Source: an uncultured Novosphingobium sp. (GTDB taxonomy: Bacteria > Pseudomonadota > Alphaproteobacteria > Sphingomonadales > Sphingomonadaceae). From it: DNA of 5,323 nucleotides. Below the pieces are notes generated by a model. That model made no database searches and was not told the DNA's origin. It saw only the letters and a list, made by a program, of their open reading frames with translations. How positions within the stretch are numbered: the first letter of the stretch is position 1; each line of letters opens with the position of its first letter. The stretch spans positions 1 to 5,323 of the forward strand of contig CALLNA010000149.1 of the NCBI GenBank assembly GCA_938005655.1, given 5' to 3'. This document shows positions 1 through 5,323 of this stretch, one piece after another. Made by a program: the position numbers and the translations under genes.

Positions 1-1960
1 GCGCCGGTCGACAACGATGCCGCGCTCGACGAGATTGGCGCGAAGCTGAAGGCGATCTACGAGGCGCACGGCCCGCGCGCCATCGCCGTCTATCACGGCA
101 CCGGGGCCTATCGCTGCGTGTTGGGCGGCCTGATGGAGCGCGCCTGGGTGGCGGCGCTCGGCACGCCGAACTTCTTCTCGTCGATGACCATCGACCAGTC
201 GGCCAAATGGGTCACGATGGCGCGGATGGGCGTGATGGCGAGCGGCCGGCACAATTTCCGCGATGCCGATTGCGCGGTACTGGCGGGCGGTAATCCGGTC
301 GTGACGCACCAGGGCGCGCCCTTCGCCGTGGTCGAGACCGGCGCTCCGGCGCGGGCCTTCCAGGCGGCCAAGGAGCGCGACTGCAAGATCGTCATCGTCG
401 ATCCCCGCCGGACCGAGACCGCGCGTTTCGCTGACCTGCTGATCCAGCCCCTGCCCGGCCACGACGCCGAGATTTTCGGGGCCATCGCCCACGTCATGCT
501 GCGCGAGGGCTGGTACGACCGCGAGTTCGTCGCGCGGTTCTGCATCCAGCTCGACGAGCTGCGCGCCGCGCTCGCGCCGTTCACGCCGGAGCTGGCCGCG
601 GCGCGCGCCGACATCCCCGTGGAGCAGATCGAGCTGGCCGCGAAATGGCTGGGCGAGGCGAAGCGGCCGATCGTCGGCAGCGGCACCGGTCCGTCAATGG
701 CGACCCATTCGAACACCGCCGATCACGTGATCGAGGTCGTCAACGTGCTCTCCGGCGGATACCGGCGGGCCGGCGACCGCATCCGCAATCCGGGCTCGCT
801 GAAGGTCAAGGAAGCCTACGAGATGGCCGTCTCGCCCACGCGGAGCTTCGAGCAGGCGCCTCGACCAGGCTTTCGCCGGCATCGAGGTCTCCGGCCGGCT
901 GGTCGGCGAGTTTCCGACCGCGCTGCTTCCGCGCGAGATCGCCGCGGATTCGCCCGACCGCATTCGCGCGCTGATCTGCTTCGGCGGCGATCCGCTGAAG
1001 GCCGTGGGCAATCCGGAAGTCGCCCGGGCGGGCTTCGCTGGGCTCGACCTGCTGGTCTCGCTCGATTGCCGGATGAACGCGACGGCGGACATGGCGGACT
1101 ACGTCATCGCCACCAGCCAGCCCTTCGAGCGGCACGAGATCACCGTGCCGGGGGACAGTTCCTATCCGGAGCCCTTCGTCCAATATACCGCGCCGGTGGT
1201 GGAGAAGCCCGCGGGCACGATCCACGACTGGGAGTTCTTCTGGGCCGTCTCGGCGCGGATGGGCGTGCCGCTGACCTTCAAGTACTGGAACTACGGCCTG
1301 CGCTTCCAGGACATTCCCGAAGGGCTGGAGCTAAGCCCGACCGAGAAGCCCGACCCCGAGGCGCTGTGCCGCTACCTCGCCAAGGACTGCACGGTGCCGT
1401 TCGACGCGATCAAGGCCAGCCCCTCGGGCGTGCGCCCCCCTGCCGAGCCGCGCTTCGTCCGGCCCGGCCCGCCCGACGCGCCGGGGCGGCTGCACCTCTG
1501 CCCGCCGGACGTCGCGGCCGAGCTGGCCATGGTCGCCGCGCAGGAGCCCGAGCAGGGATTCGCCTATCGCCTTACCTGCCGCCGGGTGCTCCACGCGCTC
1601 AACAGCGCCTATCAGGAATCGAAGGAGCTGCGCCGCCGCCTGCCGGTGAACTATGCCCACATGAATCCCGAGGACATGGCCGACGCGGGCATCGCTGAAG
1701 GCGACGTGGTGGAGGTCGCCTCGGCGCACGGCCGGCTCCGCACGCTGGCCAAGGCCGAGGACCGCCTGCGCCGCGGCGTCGTCTCGATGACGCACATGTT
1801 CGGCCCGCTGGTCGGCAGCGGCGATCCGGTGGCGGACGGCGGGGCCAATGTCGGCCAGCTCGCCTCGCTGAGCGAGCACGTCCAGCCGATCAACTTCATG
1901 CCGCGCTTCTCGGCGGTGCCGGTGAATGTCGGGAAAGTGCGCCGCTTGCAGCCGGCTTGA
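1..1960 (+). pseudogene. Molybdopterin-dependent oxidoreductase (formate dehydrogenase/BisC superfamily), 5'-truncated by the window and frameshifted
   Basis: A large catalytic subunit of the bis-MGD molybdoenzyme superfamily. The frame is open from base 1 (GCG CCG GTC) to about 858, then continues in the next frame to TGA at 1958-1960. Joining the frames gives about 652 visible residues. The N-terminal ~80-100 residues, where the family carries its CxxCxxxC [4Fe-4S] site, lie left of the window. The first part is the molybdopterin domain (GTGAYRC; VLAGGNPVVTHQG; IVIVDPRRTETARFADLLIQ; PLPGHDAEIFGAI). After the shift come LICFGGDPLKAVGNPEVAR and ADYVIATSQPFERHEIT. The last ~120 residues are the dinucleotide-binding domain (HMNPEDMADAGIAEGDVVEV; GANVGQLAS). 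Removing one C from the CC at 859-860 restores EQA-LDQAFAGIEVSG. Read without the shift, the protein becomes an Arg/Ala-rich nonsense tail ending at 1698 and loses the C-terminal domain. It could be a true pseudogene or a sequencing error. The substrate cannot be told; no electron-transfer partner gene is visible. Confidence 0.85.
856..865 (+). other. Frameshift site in the molybdoenzyme gene
   Basis: Up to codon GCG (856-858) the first frame encodes sensible protein. From CTC GAC CAG (860-868) onward the sensible protein is in the next frame. One surplus C in the CC at 859-860 explains the break with no lost residue. There is no slippery heptamer, long homopolymer or obvious internal Shine-Dalgarno, so programmed frameshifting is unlikely. 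Confidence 0.8.
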
Positions 1961-1969
1961 TCGGCCGGC
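1951..1969 (+). terminator. Small GC hairpin overlapping the molybdoenzyme stop codon (weak terminator candidate)
   Basis: GCCGGC at 1951-1956 pairs with GCCGGC at 1964-1969 around a 7-base loop that contains the TGA stop. It sits in the gap between two convergent genes. No T-run follows, so intrinsic termination is doubtful and the match may be chance in GC-rich DNA. Confidence 0.2.
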
Positions 1970-1981
1970 GCGGCGCGAGGG

Positions 1982-2569
1982 TCAGGGCGCTCCGTACTTC
2001 TCGGCCAGGGCGAGGAGGTCGTCCTGCCGCTCGGCGCCGGTCGAGCGCATGACCCCGGCGATCATCACATAGCAGCCGACGGTGAAGAGGAAGTCGAGCA
2101 TCTGCCGCTCGTTCCACTCGGCCCGCAGCGCCTGCCAATTGGCGTCGCTGACCTCGTGGTCGCGCACCAGGTCCTCGGTGGCGCGGATCACCGTTCGCTC
2201 GAACTCGGTGAAATAGGGATCGTCGGCGCCGCGCTGGAGCGGGCCGTACATCTCGTCGGACAGGCCGTAGAGCCGCGAGGTGTTGAGGTGGCTCAACCAC
2301 ATGTAGGTCGCCTTGGTGATCCAGGCCGTCCGCATGATCGCGATCTGCCGCTCCTTCACCGGCAGGGTGCTCGCGCTCAGCACGTGGACGTTGAGCTGGG
2401 AGAAGGCGTTGGCCAGCGCCGGATGATGCGCGAAGGTGCGCAGGACCGGGTTGGTGTCGGCATCCTTGAAGACGCCGCCGGTCCATTGGCCGAAAAAGGC
2501 CCGGGTCTCGTCGGTGAAGTCCTCCTCGCGGACTTGCGGCAGGCGGGCGGGCGGATCTTTTCGCAGCAT
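1982..2569 (-). CDS. Carboxymuconolactone decarboxylase (CMD)-family protein
   Basis: A 195-residue soluble protein with no signal peptide or membrane segment. Residues 69-113 hold the CMD/AhpD-like core: LPVKERQIAIMRTAWITKA, then YMWLSHLNTSRLYGLSDEM with His94 at the usual conserved His place, the equivalent of EWxxH in relatives. A second helical part (about 118-175, FERTVIRATEDL and LDFLFTVGCYVMIAGV) completes the all-alpha fold seen in longer CMD-family members. The AhpD peroxidase CxxC pair is absent and Cys166 is the only cysteine, so alkylhydroperoxidase activity of the AhpD kind is not expected. Its substrate is unknown; a true 4-carboxymuconolactone decarboxylase role is not supported, because no protocatechuate-pathway genes are visible. 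ATG at 2567-2569 is preceded by AAGGTGGG, and the stop is TGA at 1982-1984. The frame stays open far upstream, to about 3952, but that extension is Arg/Pro-rich shadow of other genes. Divergent from the methyltransferase gene. Confidence 0.88.
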   Translation of the reverse strand: MLRKDPPARLPQVREEDFTDETRAFFGQWTGGVFKDADTNPVLRTFAHHPALANAFSQLNVHVLSASTLPVKERQIAIMRTAWITKATYMWLSHLNTSRLYGLSDEMYGPLQRGADDPYFTEFERTVIRATEDLVRDHEVSDANWQALRAEWNERQMLDFLFTVGCYVMIAGVMRSTGAERQDDLLALAEKYGAP

Positions 2570-2572
2570 GGT

Positions 2573-2580
2573 CCCACCTT
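2573..2580 (-). promoter_or_regulatory. Ribosome binding site of the CMD-family gene
   Basis: The minus strand reads AAGGTGGGACC before the ATG, so an AAGG core lies 7 bases upstream. It decides the start at 2569 in a frame that is open for another 1.4 kb upstream. Confidence 0.65.
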
Positions 2581-2613
2581 GTGTTTGCCGGACGCCTCCG
2601 TCAACGTCGCGCG

Positions 2614-2623
2614 AGGAGAGGAG
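2614..2623 (+). promoter_or_regulatory. Ribosome binding site of the methyltransferase gene
   Basis: AGGAG occurs twice back to back, at 2614-2618 and 2619-2623. The second copy ends six bases before the ATG at 2630. This strong Shine-Dalgarno fixes the start, although the frame is open upstream to 2156. Confidence 0.75.
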
Positions 2624-2629
2624 AACGGC

Positions 2630-3262
2630 ATGGGCTTGGCGAACTGGTGGGACGAGACGATCGTGCCCCGCGTCGTGCGCTGCGGCTGCGCGATGGAGAG
2701 CATCATGGAGCTGCGCCGCGATGTCGTGCCGCTCGCCAGGGGCGAGGTGTTCGAGCTTGGCTGCGGCGGCGGGATCAACCAGGCCCTCTACGATGCCGGC
2801 CAGGTGAGCAGCTTCTCCGGGCTTGACCCCAACGGCAAGCTGCTCGACTTCGCGCGCGAGGAGGCGGTGAAGAAGGGCTGGGCGGCGGATATCCGCCAGG
2901 GCTACGGCGAGGCGATCCCCTTCGCCGACGACAGCTTCGACACGGTGGTCTGTACCTTCACGCTCTGCTCGGTGACGGACCAGGCGCGCTCGTTGGCCGA
3001 GCTGCGGCGCGTGCTGAAGCCCGGCGGGACCTTCCTCTACGCCGAGCACGGCCGTGCGCCTGATGCGGGCGTGGCGCGCTGGCAGGAACGGGTCGATCCG
3101 ATCTGGCGCCGGCTGTTCGGCAATTGCCATCTCTCGCGGCCGGTTACGGCTGCGATCGAGCGCGCGGGCTTCGCCGCGAAGCCGGTGGGCCAGCGCTATT
3201 CCGAAACCGGCTTCAGGCTGGCGGGCTGGATGGAATGGGGTTCGGCCGTCAAGGCCGGATAG
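2630..3262 (+). CDS. Class I SAM-dependent methyltransferase, METTL7-like
   Basis: A 210-residue soluble protein with a Rossmann-type methyltransferase fold. Motif I is FELGCGGGIN (residues 41-50), which binds SAM. GLDPN (64-68) supplies the acidic residue (Asp66) after strand 2. GYGEAIPFADDSFDTVVC (91-108) spans the adenine-side loop and motif for strand 4, and LRRVLKPGGTFLYAEHG (125-141) is the post-motif with strand 5. Features after strand 4 resemble METTL7/TMT1-type enzymes: CTFTLCSV, the EHG end of strand 5, then W-x-x-x-x-DP-x-W-x-x-L-F-x-x-C-x-x-x-R and a final AGF segment. The human METTL7 proteins are reported to methylate thiols, but they carry an N-terminal membrane anchor that is missing here, so the substrate should not be transferred. 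The length is normal for a single-domain methyltransferase of this type. It is transcribed away from the CMD gene and towards rne. No partner enzyme identifies its substrate. Confidence 0.9.
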   Translation: MGLANWWDETIVPRVVRCGCAMESIMELRRDVVPLARGEVFELGCGGGINQALYDAGQVSSFSGLDPNGKLLDFAREEAVKKGWAADIRQGYGEAIPFADDSFDTVVCTFTLCSVTDQARSLAELRRVLKPGGTFLYAEHGRAPDAGVARWQERVDPIWRRLFGNCHLSRPVTAAIERAGFAAKPVGQRYSETGFRLAGWMEWGSAVKAG

Positions 3263-3267
3263 GAACG

Positions 3268-3304
3268 CCGGCCCCCGCGCGAGGCGAGGGCCGGGGACTG
3301 TTTC
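3268..3304 (+). terminator. Hairpin between the convergent methyltransferase and rne genes
   Basis: CCGGCCC (3268-3274) pairs with GGGCCGG (3288-3294). Inside, after one C/A mismatch, CGC (3276-3278) pairs with GCG (3284-3286) around a five-base loop. It starts five bases after the methyltransferase TAG. A short pyrimidine/T-rich stretch (TGTTTCCTT) follows on the + strand, so it best fits terminating the methyltransferase transcript. In the rne direction there is a stem but no T-run, so it may only stabilise or weakly end that mRNA. Confidence 0.55.
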
Positions 3305-3305
3305 C

Positions 3306-5323
3306 TTAGTTGCCGAAGGTCCGCTGCCACCAGCCGCGGCGCGGCTCGCCATCGCTGGCTTCCGCCTCGGCGGGCTCGGCTGCGGGTTCGGCCGTCGGAG
3401 CTTCGCCGGCAGCGGCTTCCTCGGCCGGGGCCGGTTCGGCCGCGGGGGCCTCGGCATCGGCCTTCTTGCGGCGAGTACGCTTGGGCTTCTCCGCCGCGGG
3501 CTCCTCGGCGGGAGCCTCGGCAGGCGCTTCGGCCGCGGGGGCTTCGGCGTCGGCCTTCTTGCGGCGGGTGCGCTTGGGCTTCTCCGCCGCCGGTTCCTCG
3601 GCGGGCGCTTCCGCGGGCGCCTCGACCACGGGGGCTTCCGCTTCCGCCTCCGCCTCGGTCTTCTTGCGGCGGCGGGTACGCTTGGCCGGAGCCGGCTCGG
3701 CTTCCGCCGCGACTTCGGCAGGCGCTTCCTCGGCCGGCTCGGCGGTCTCGGCCTCACTGTCGGTGGCAGGCGTCTCGGCGCCCTCCTCACCGCGTCCGCG
3801 ACCGCCGCGCCGGCGGCGACCGCGCCGGCGGCGCTTGCGCGGCGCCTCGCCATCCTCGCCGATCTCGTCGGCGGCGCCTTCGCCAGCTTCCTCGCCGTCC
3901 TCGGCTTCTTCGGCCTCAGCGGTCTCGCCCGACTGCTCGTCGCGGCTATCACGGCCGCGACCCCGGCGACGCTTGCGGCGGCCGCGACGGCCTTCGCCTT
4001 CCTCGCGGCGATCGTCGCGCTCTTCCGCTTCCTCCTCGTCGAAGTCCTCTTCGAGCGGCAGGTCCTCCTCGTCCTCCTCGACCGCGATCGTTTCGAACCG
4101 GGGCACGAATTCGGGCCGCGGACCCGACGAGGCGACGCGCATCTTGGCGCCCTCGTTCTCGCCCTCGGGGATCACCTCGACGCGGACGCCGTAGCGGGCC
4201 TCGATCTCGGCGAGGTCGGCGCGCTTGGCGTTGAGGACGTAGATCGTCGCTTCCTGGCTGGCGTAGAGCGAGATGATGCTGCCCTTGCCCTTGGCGGCCT
4301 CGTCCTCGACCATGCGCAGGGCCGAGAGGCCAGCCGAACCGGCGGTGCGGACCAGGCCGGAGCCGTCGCAATGCGGGCACGAGCGGGTCGTCGCTTCCAG
4401 CACGCCGGTACGCAGGCGCTGGCGGCTCATCTCCATCAGGCCGAAGCTGGAGATGCGGCCGACTTGGATGCGGGCGCGGTCGTTCTTGAGCGCGTCCTTC
4501 ATCGCCTTCTCGACCTTACGGACGTTGGAGCCGTACTCCATGTCGATGAAGTCGATGACGACGAGCCCGGCCATGTCGCGCAGGCGGAGCTGGCGGGCGA
4601 TCTCGCGCGCGGCCTCGAGGTTGGTGTTGAGCGCCGTCGCCTCGATGCCGTGCTCCTTGGTCGAGCGGCCCGAGTTGATGTCGATCGAGACCAGCGCCTC
4701 GGTCGGGTTGATGACGATGTAGCCGCCCGACTTCAACTGCACGACCGGATCGTACATCGCGGTGAGTTGGTCCTCGGCGCCGTAGCGCTGGAACAGCGGT
4801 ACGGGATCGGCGTACTGCTTCACCCGGCGCGAGTGACTGGGCATGAGCAGCTTCATGAAGTCCTTGGCGGCGCGGTAGCCCGCCTCGCCCTCGACGACGA
4901 CGTCCTCGATGTCCTTGTTGTAGATGTCGCGGATCGCGCGCTTGATGAGGTCGCTGTCCGAATGGATCAGCGCGGGCGCGCTCGACTTCAGCGTGGTCTC
5001 GCGGATCTCGTCCCACAGGCGGGCGAGATAGTCGAAATCGCGCTTGATCTCGGTCTTGGTACGGCTGAGCCCGGCGGTGCGGACGATGCAGCCCATCGAC
5101 TTCGGCAGGCCGAGCTCGCCGATGATCGACTTGAGGCGCTTGCGGTCGCTGGCCGAGCTGATCTTGCGGGAGATGCCGCCGCCGTGGCTGGAGTTCGGCA
5201 TCAGCACGCAATAGCGGCCGGCGAGGCTGAGGTAGGTGGTGAGGGCGGCGCCCTTGTTGCCGCGCTCCTCCTTGACGACCTGGACGAGCAGCACCTGACG
5301 GCGCTTGATCACGTCCTGGATCT
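3306..5323 (-). CDS. rne: Ribonuclease E (degradosome endoribonuclease), 5' end outside window
   Basis: An endoribonuclease that starts mRNA decay and processes rRNA and tRNA precursors. The visible 671 residues begin IQDVIKRRQ, inside the S1 RNA-binding domain; the true start lies right of the window. Numbering from Val at 5310-5312 as 1: rest of S1 (to ~40), RNase H-like/5'-sensor region with GCIVRTAG (Arg78 and Thr79 match E. coli Arg169/Thr170), the DNase I-like domain with SIDINS (Asp211) and VIDFIDM (Asp254) matching catalytic Asp303/Asp346, and the Zn-link CPHC (Cys312, Cys315) matching Cys404/Cys407. The spacing follows E. coli RNase E with an almost constant offset of 91-92, so the catalytic core is intact. 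A small domain follows to ~400, then an acidic/basic disordered tail (411-668). The long tail argues for RNase E over RNase G. The C-terminus GEPRRGWWQRTFGN carries the GWW motif that binds PNPase in Caulobacter. The stop is TAA. The promoter and 5' UTR, where rne is commonly autoregulated, are not in view. Confidence 0.97.
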   Translation of the reverse strand, partial: IQDVIKRRQVLLVQVVKEERGNKGAALTTYLSLAGRYCVLMPNSSHGGGISRKISSASDRKRLKSIIGELGLPKSMGCIVRTAGLSRTKTEIKRDFDYLARLWDEIRETTLKSSAPALIHSDSDLIKRAIRDIYNKDIEDVVVEGEAGYRAAKDFMKLLMPSHSRRVKQYADPVPLFQRYGAEDQLTAMYDPVVQLKSGGYIVINPTEALVSIDINSGRSTKEHGIEATALNTNLEAAREIARQLRLRDMAGLVVIDFIDMEYGSNVRKVEKAMKDALKNDRARIQVGRISSFGLMEMSRQRLRTGVLEATTRSCPHCDGSGLVRTAGSAGLSALRMVEDEAAKGKGSIISLYASQEATIYVLNAKRADLAEIEARYGVRVEVIPEGENEGAKMRVASSGPRPEFVPRFETIAVEEDEEDLPLEEDFDEEEAEERDDRREEGEGRRGRRKRRRGRGRDSRDEQSGETAEAEEAEDGEEAGEGAADEIGEDGEAPRKRRRRGRRRRGGRGRGEEGAETPATDSEAETAEPAEEAPAEVAAEAEPAPAKRTRRRKKTEAEAEAEAPVVEAPAEAPAEEPAAEKPKRTRRKKADAEAPAAEAPAEAPAEEPAAEKPKRTRRKKADAEAPAAEPAPAEEAAAGEAPTAEPAAEPAEAEASDGEPRRGWWQRTFGN
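3309..4082 (-). other. RNase E C-terminal disordered scaffold region
   Basis: Residues 411-668 of the visible RNase E are low complexity, with alternating charge blocks. Acidic blocks lie at about 411-440 and 463-490, and long Ala/Glu/Pro stretches run from 511 to the end. They alternate with Arg/Lys patches at 442-455 (RRGRRKRRRGRGRD), 491-508 (PRKRRRRGRRRRGGRGRG), 544-551, 580-586 and 611-617. In Caulobacter, such a tail scaffolds the degradosome and drives RNA-rich condensates (BR-bodies), and basic patches of this sort bind RNA. The same role here is inferred from composition. GWW lies at residues 660-662 (bases 3327-3335). Confidence 0.8.
3438..3623 (-). repeat. Tandem 93-bp in-frame repeat within the rne tail (two copies)
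   Basis: Copies at 3438-3530 and 3531-3623 each encode the same 31 residues (begins EAPAEAPAEEPAAEKPKRT, ends RRKKADAEAPAA). By eye, about 11 of the 93 bases differ and none changes an amino acid. A third, more diverged unit lies directly upstream in the gene (residues 544-563, with KRTRRRKK then EAEAEAEAP). Confidence 0.85.

Larger units (their letters stand above)
2570..2629. promoter_or_regulatory. Divergent intergenic region between the CMD and methyltransferase genes
   Basis: These 60 bases separate two start codons on opposite strands and must hold, or lie next to, the promoters for both genes unless transcription starts inside the neighbouring genes. Both ribosome binding sites are visible. 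I could not identify a convincing -35/-10 pair or operator. A short GACG-N4-CGTC inverted repeat at 2591-2602 is too weak to call a binding site. Confidence 0.5.

Noticed and set aside
108..1225. Minus-strand open frames within the molybdoenzyme region (for example 108-716, 694-1092 and 806-1225)
   Set aside because: They are low-complexity shadows with no recognisable domains, opposite a clearly coding strand.
1004..1960. A separate gene starting with GTG at 1004
   Set aside because: It is the second half of the molybdoenzyme. Homology-like sequence runs continuously upstream of 1004 to the frameshift, and no Shine-Dalgarno precedes the GTG.
2579..2607. Possible sigma-70 promoter (TTGTGT, 17-base spacer, CAACGT) before the methyltransferase
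   Set aside because: The -10 match is very poor and would leave an unusually short untranslated leader. It cannot be told from chance.
1982..3952. A 656-residue open frame on the - strand covering the CMD gene, the methyltransferase gene and part of rne
   Set aside because: Only its last 195 residues resemble protein families. The rest is Arg/Pro-rich and antisense to the methyltransferase or out of frame with rne. GC-rich codon bias keeps such frames open.
4020..4085. Trinucleotide-rich run (TCC/TCG) as a microsatellite
   Set aside because: It is the codons of the acidic Glu/Asp block of RNase E and is not a perfect repeat.
3310..4194. A 294-residue Ser/Ala/Gly-rich open frame on the + strand opposite the rne tail
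   Set aside because: It mirrors the repetitive Glu/Ala/Arg codons of rne. It has no plausible ribosome binding site or family motif.
1..5323. A new defence, mobile or biosynthetic system
   Set aside because: The four genes alternate in strand, belong to known families, and include a housekeeping gene. No transposase, integrase, toxin-antitoxin pair, repeat array or RNA gene was seen.

Overview
This is a GC-rich window with densely packed genes, typical of an Alphaproteobacterium. The best clue is the right-hand gene, an RNase E with an Ala/Glu/Pro/Arg-rich tail ending in a Gly-Trp-Trp motif of the kind described in Caulobacter. Base composition and protein style would suit the Sphingomonadales, but that placement is an inference.

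Layout, left to right. (1) Positions 1-1960, + strand: most of a molybdopterin (bis-MGD) oxidoreductase of the formate dehydrogenase/BisC superfamily. It is cut by the left edge and broken by a one-base frameshift near 859-860. (2) 1982-2569, - strand: a small carboxymuconolactone decarboxylase (CMD)-fold protein, convergent with gene 1. (3) 2630-3262, + strand: a class I SAM-dependent methyltransferase with METTL7-like sequence features, divergent from gene 2 across a 60-base gap that holds both ribosome binding sites. (4) 3306-5323, - strand: RNase E (rne), cut by the right edge, so only its 5' part is missing. It is convergent with gene 3, and a GC-rich hairpin lies between the two stop codons.

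The genes do not form an evident single pathway. Genes 1, 2 and 3 alternate in strand, so none are co-transcribed here. RNase E is a housekeeping enzyme, the core of the RNA degradosome, and the other three look like accessory metabolic genes of unknown substrate. I see no mobile element, CRISPR array, tRNA or rRNA, and no convincing new multi-gene system. The points most worth a second look are the frameshift and the apparent lack of Cys/Sec at the metal site of the molybdoenzyme, the METTL7-like methyltransferase, and the repeat-built RNase E tail.
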